NCBI GenBank assembly: GCA_964462125.1
Contig: CAYWXT010000209.1
Location: forward strand, 1-10,043
Length of the DNA: 10,043 nt
Reading direction: 5' to 3'
DNA from: JAWLFY01 sp964462125
GTDB taxonomy: Bacteria > Planctomycetota > Planctomycetia > Pirellulales > Pirellulaceae
Made by a program: the position numbers and the translations under genes. Every line of letters starts with the position of its first letter. The stretch's first letter is position 1. A model generated the notes under the pieces. The model saw only the letters and a list, made by a program, of their open reading frames with translations, ran no database searches and was not told where the DNA came from. This document shows positions 7,400 through 10,043 of this stretch, in pieces.

Positions 7400-9337
7400 A
7401 TGCGGTGGGCGGTCGGCGGCTTGTTCCCCCTGCTCCTGTTAGCCCTCGGCAGCGTCCCCGCAGCACACGCGCAGCCGGGCCAGCGGGACAATCCGCTTTC
7501 CTTTGACCGCAACATCGGCGGCCTGTTGCGCAAGTATTGCTATCGGTGCCATAACGATGACGAGCCCAACGGCGGGGTCGATCTGCAATCCGACCGCGAC
7601 CCACGGATGATCGCCAACAATCCGCTGATGTGGCGGACGGCGTTGGAGCAGCTTCGCAGTGGGACAATGCCCCCAGACGATGCCCGGCAACCGAGCCGTG
7701 AGGAGCGGGAGCTGATCGTTGAATTCATCGACATGACCGTCAGCGAATTTGACTGTTCCGCGCCGCGCGATCCCGGAACTCCGACACTGCGACGCCTCAA
7801 CCGCACCGAGTACGACCGTTCGATTCAACACCTGACCGGGCTCGACCTGCGGCTCTCGGAGGAGTTTCCGGAAGACGCGATCAGTTTTGGCTTCCGCAAC
7901 ATCGCCGAATCGCTGACCCTTTCTCCGTTGCAGGTCGAACAGTATTTCAGCGCCGCCCGAAACGCCGTCGATGCGATCCTGGAATCGGCCGACGGCGGCG
8001 GCGGGGGCGAGGCGAACCCGTACCGCCGCGTGTTTTTTGTGGAGCCGGAGGAGTTGGCCGACTCCACCGATTCCGGCAAGCCAGGAGCTGAGCGGCAGGC
8101 AGCCCGCCAGATTCTCCGCCGCTTCGCCACACGAGCGTTTCGCCGCGATGTCGATGACGCCTTCGTCGACAAGCTGATGACGCTTTACGATTCACTTCGA
8201 GAGCGGGAGGAGTCGCATCGGGCCGCGGTCGGTCACGCCTTGACCGCGATCCTGACCTCGCCGCGGTTTTTGATGCGGACTGAACAGCAACGGCCCGATG
8301 CCGACGGACCCTACCACGTCGATGACTTCGACCTAGCCTCGCGGCTGAGTTTCTTTCTGTGGGCCGCCCCGCCCGATGAGCAACTGCTGAGGCTGGCCCG
8401 CAGCGGCGAGCTGAGCGAACCGGACGAATTGGATCGCCAAGTCGGGCGGATGCTCGAGGACCCCCGCAGCGATTCGCTGATCGATCATTTCTTCGCTTCC
8501 TGGCTCCAGTTCGACACCGCCGCCTCGCAGCGCCCCGACAGGGACGCCTTTCCCGACTTCGACGATCGGTTGCGTGAATCGATCCTTGCCGAACCGCGTC
8601 GCATGCTGGCCCATTTGATCCGGGAAGATCGACCGGTGACCGAGTTGATCGACGCGGACTATGCGTTCGTCAATGAGCCACTCGCGGACCATTATGGAAT
8701 CGATGGCGTTGAAGGAGCGGAGTTCCAACGTGTCGACTTGAAAGACCGCCGCCGGGGTGGGCTGCTGACCGCTTCCGCGTTGCTGATGGCCCAGAGCGAT
8801 CCGGGACGGACCAACGTTCCCCGGCGCGGCAACTTCATCGCGGCCGCCATTTTGGGGACCGCCCCCCCTCCGCCGCCGCCAGACGTCCCGGAGCTGCCCG
8901 AGGATGAAACGTCGGTGGCAACGTTGACCTTGCGGGAACGCTTTGAAGCTCACCGCGCCGACCCGCAGTGCGCCTCGTGTCATTCTCAGATCGATCCGCT
9001 CGGATTTGCCTTGGAGAACTACGACGCCATCGGACGCTGGCGCGAGACCGAGGTGGACAAGCCGATCGACACCAGCGGCGAACTGCCCGACGGTCGACGC
9101 TTTGACGGCCCGGTCGAGCTGAAACAGGTCCTGCTGGAAGACCGCGAATCCTTCGTCCGCGTGTTGACCCAGCAGCTATTGATCTACGCCCTCGGCCGAG
9201 GCCCGGTGCTGGGAGACGACTGTGTGATCGATGACGCCGTGGCGGCGGCCGAGGAGAACGACAACCGCTTCTCAGTGATCATACGAACGATCGTCCACAG
9301 CTATCCGTTCCTACACACCCGCAACCCCGATTTCTAA
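7400..9337 (+). CDS. DUF1592-type planctomycete cytochrome c-like protein, compact form
   Basis: The protein has 645 residues from ATG 7400. This start places a typical signal peptide at the terminus: MRWAVGG, an L-rich core, then PAAHA-QPG (cleavage after about 24). The frame is open back to GTG 7316, which overlaps the preceding stop by 4 bp, but that would put 28 Arg-rich residues before the signal. Domain order: PSCyt1-like haem c region (about 36-118) with CYRCH (47-51) and MPP (90-92); PSD3/DUF1587 (about 127-192, LRRLNRTEYDRSIQHLTG); PSD5/DUF1595 (about 234-280); PSD4/DUF1592 (about 307-430, ASRLSFFLWAAPPDE); PSCyt3/DUF1588 (about 449-548) with APPPPPPDVPEL and CASCH (524-528); and PSD2/DUF1585 to the end. 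Compared with the paralogue at 1151-3676, about 150 residues between PSD3 and PSD5 are absent, replaced by a Gly-rich linker. Two haem c motifs suggest electron transfer in the periplasm with the DUF1552 partner; substrate unknown. Confidence 0.94.
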   Translation: MRWAVGGLFPLLLLALGSVPAAHAQPGQRDNPLSFDRNIGGLLRKYCYRCHNDDEPNGGVDLQSDRDPRMIANNPLMWRTALEQLRSGTMPPDDARQPSREERELIVEFIDMTVSEFDCSAPRDPGTPTLRRLNRTEYDRSIQHLTGLDLRLSEEFPEDAISFGFRNIAESLTLSPLQVEQYFSAARNAVDAILESADGGGGGEANPYRRVFFVEPEELADSTDSGKPGAERQAARQILRRFATRAFRRDVDDAFVDKLMTLYDSLREREESHRAAVGHALTAILTSPRFLMRTEQQRPDADGPYHVDDFDLASRLSFFLWAAPPDEQLLRLARSGELSEPDELDRQVGRMLEDPRSDSLIDHFFASWLQFDTAASQRPDRDAFPDFDDRLRESILAEPRRMLAHLIREDRPVTELIDADYAFVNEPLADHYGIDGVEGAEFQRVDLKDRRRGGLLTASALLMAQSDPGRTNVPRRGNFIAAAILGTAPPPPPPDVPELPEDETSVATLTLRERFEAHRADPQCASCHSQIDPLGFALENYDAIGRWRETEVDKPIDTSGELPDGRRFDGPVELKQVLLEDRESFVRVLTQQLLIYALGRGPVLGDDCVIDDAVAAAEENDNRFSVIIRTIVHSYPFLHTRNPDF

Positions 9338-9369
9338 GGCCGACCGGCCAGGAAAAGGGGGACATCCAG

Positions 9370-9443
9370 TAGCGGCAGAGGGACTCGAACCCCCGACACG
9401 CGGATTATGATTCCGCTGCTCTAACCGACTGAGCTATGCCGCC
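9370..9443 (-). tRNA. tRNA with CAT anticodon (elongator Met, or Ile2)
   Basis: The minus strand folds into a full cloverleaf of 74 nt. The acceptor arm is GGCGGCA/TGCCGCT with a G-U first pair. The D arm is GCTC...GAGC, the anticodon stem GCGGA/TCCGC around ATCATAA gives anticodon CAT, the variable loop is GTGTC, and the T arm is GGGGG-TTCGAGT-CCCTC. The discriminator is A and CCA is not encoded (CTGG follows). It lacks the three G-C pairs typical of the initiator anticodon stem, so it is not initiator Met. Elongator Met is more likely, but a lysidine-modified Ile2 tRNA cannot be excluded by eye. It faces the cytochrome gene 32 bp away. A CGGTTA/TAACCG inverted repeat at 9477-9490 lies in its upstream region. 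Confidence 0.93.
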
Positions 9444-9777
9444 CGTTCGCTTCTAGCCCGTTATTTGCGGCGTTTCCGGTTAGTTAACCGTCCGCGCCGA
9501 AGGGCTTGGGCACTGATTCGACGTTCGGTTCGACGCCCGAGCGTGGAAAATGCCGCTCGCCTGGTTGGTGCAGGCGTAGTGGCTACACCCGCAAGCAACC
9601 TAAGAGAAACTGCGGATGAGCCACAAGTCTACTTCTGCGCCCAAGAAATCCATAGGGGATTAGCCCGCGAGGCCGCACCCCGAACTCCCCTCGTACTATG
9701 AGCGGCATCTGTCGAGGTAACCGTTCACCGATTGGTGCTGCGCCCGGCCACGATCCCGAAGGGGTCAGAGACTCGAA

Positions 9778-9935
9778 TGGGGTCAGTGCCTTTCCAGAAC
9801 AGCGGCCGTCGGCCGAGCTGGGTGGATCGAGGGTGCGATCGGCGGACAGGGAGCGTCAGTGCGGAGCGTCAACGCGGAGAACGCGGCTGTGACGGGGTTT
9901 TTGGACCAGTCAGCGCAGAGAGAGTCAGACCCCAG
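9778..9935. repeat. REP/MITE-like segment with imperfect inverted ends (TGGGGTC)
   Basis: TGGGGTCAGTGCC starts at 9778. The reverse complement of the right end (9922-9935) reads CTGGGGTCTGACTC. The ends share TGGGGTC-G and are inverted. A further GGGGTCAGAG lies just outside on the left (9761-9770). GGGGTC(A/T)GA ends resemble, from memory, short palindromic repeats linked to REP-associated (Y1) transposases. The CCCAG/CTGGG hairpin at 9931-9950 is followed by TTTT. No transposase gene is present. Confidence 0.4.
9850..9871 (+). repeat. direct repeat GGAGCGTCA x2
   Basis: GGAGCGTCA at 9850-9858 is repeated exactly at 9863-9871 (period 13), inside the REP/MITE-like segment. With only two copies, no function can be assigned. 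Confidence 0.4.
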
Positions 9936-9991
9936 TGTTATTTCTCTGGGTTTTGCGTTCAACGCCGCGGCGTGATCGTGAGATTGAACTA

Positions 9992-10019
9992 GCCGGCCGG
10001 GGCGCCGGCCGGCGGTTTT
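9992..10019 (+). terminator. strong GC hairpin with short T tract
   Basis: GCCGGCCGG (9992-10000) pairs perfectly with CCGGCCGGC (10005-10013) around a GGCG loop, followed by GG and TTTT (10016-10019). This looks like a rightward intrinsic terminator with a short U tract. No clear rightward gene ends just before it. It may instead belong to an unrecognised small RNA or to a repeat. Confidence 0.4.
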
Positions 10020-10043
10020 GGGCTCCGCCGGGCCAACGCGGGA

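Larger units (their letters stand above)
9444..10043. other. no recognisable protein gene; repeat-bearing non-coding stretch
   Basis: Short open frames on the plus strand (9465-9701, 9698-9892, 9732-9992) are overlapping, low-complexity, Arg-rich and lack recognisable motifs or ribosome-binding sites. I therefore treat the 600 bp as non-coding. It contains a palindrome near the tRNA (9477-9490), a REP/MITE-like segment (9778-9935), a 13-bp-period direct repeat (9850-9871) and a strong GC hairpin (9992-10013). It could be the decayed edge of an inserted element next to a tRNA. Confidence 0.5.

Noticed and set aside
6945..8983. Minus-strand frames of 240 codons (6945-7667) and 216 codons (8333-8983)
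   Set aside because: They are antisense to well-supported DUF1552 and DUF1592 genes and show no family motifs.
9338..9369. GGCCGACCGGCC as a terminator after the right cytochrome
   Set aside because: Only a 4-bp stem and no T tract, so too weak to call.
9465..9992. Three short plus-strand open frames after the tRNA
   Set aside because: They overlap one another in different frames, lack ribosome-binding sites and motifs, and lie across repeat sequence.
1..10043. CRISPR array, integrase, toxin-antitoxin or defence genes
   Set aside because: No regularly spaced repeats and no motifs of such families were found on either strand.

Overview
The window looks like chromosomal DNA of a planctomycete. 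The evidence is gene content: two separate pairs of a DUF1552 (HXXSHH-motif) protein and a multidomain 'planctomycete cytochrome' (PSCyt1/PSD3/PSD5/PSD4/PSCyt3/PSD2, i.e. DUF1587/1595/1592/1588/1585). These families are strongly expanded in Planctomycetota, and also occur in Verrucomicrobiota and some other groups. The DNA is GC-rich, starts are mostly without a strong Shine-Dalgarno, and the one tRNA gene does not encode CCA. I cannot name the species.

Layout. Minus strand, right to left: an M23 (lysostaphin/LytM-type) metallopeptidase with PKD-like C-terminal domains (3863-5407); a large di-haem-motif cytochrome of the DUF1592 type (1151-3676, GTG start proposed); and a DUF1552 protein that runs off the left edge (1-1068). 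A sigma70-like promoter (3785-3813) and a hairpin (3832-3852) lie between the peptidase and the cytochrome gene. The cytochrome-DUF1552 pair is therefore probably its own transcription unit. Position 5408-5885 is a 478-bp divergent intergenic region with several hairpins, a short CACGAAG-type repeat and a candidate promoter for the rightward genes. Plus strand: a second, complete DUF1552 protein (5886-7319) followed by a second DUF1592-type cytochrome (7400-9337). A tRNA with a CAT anticodon lies on the minus strand (9370-9443), convergent with the second cytochrome. From 9444 to the right edge I see no believable protein gene, only repeat-like, REP/MITE-like sequence and a GC-rich hairpin with a short T tract.

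How the genes may work together. Both DUF1552 proteins carry a twin-arginine-type N-terminus, and all three other proteins carry hydrophobic export signals, so every protein in the window is predicted to leave the cytoplasm. Each cytochrome has two CXXCH haem-c motifs and an MPP motif after the first. Each is paired with a DUF1552 protein, but the order is mirrored: cytochrome then DUF1552 on the left, DUF1552 then cytochrome on the right. The biochemical role of these pairs is not established as far as I know. The notable points here are the double, diverged copy, an extra beta-rich module in only one cytochrome, different cysteine sets in the two DUF1552 proteins, and the linked envelope peptidase.
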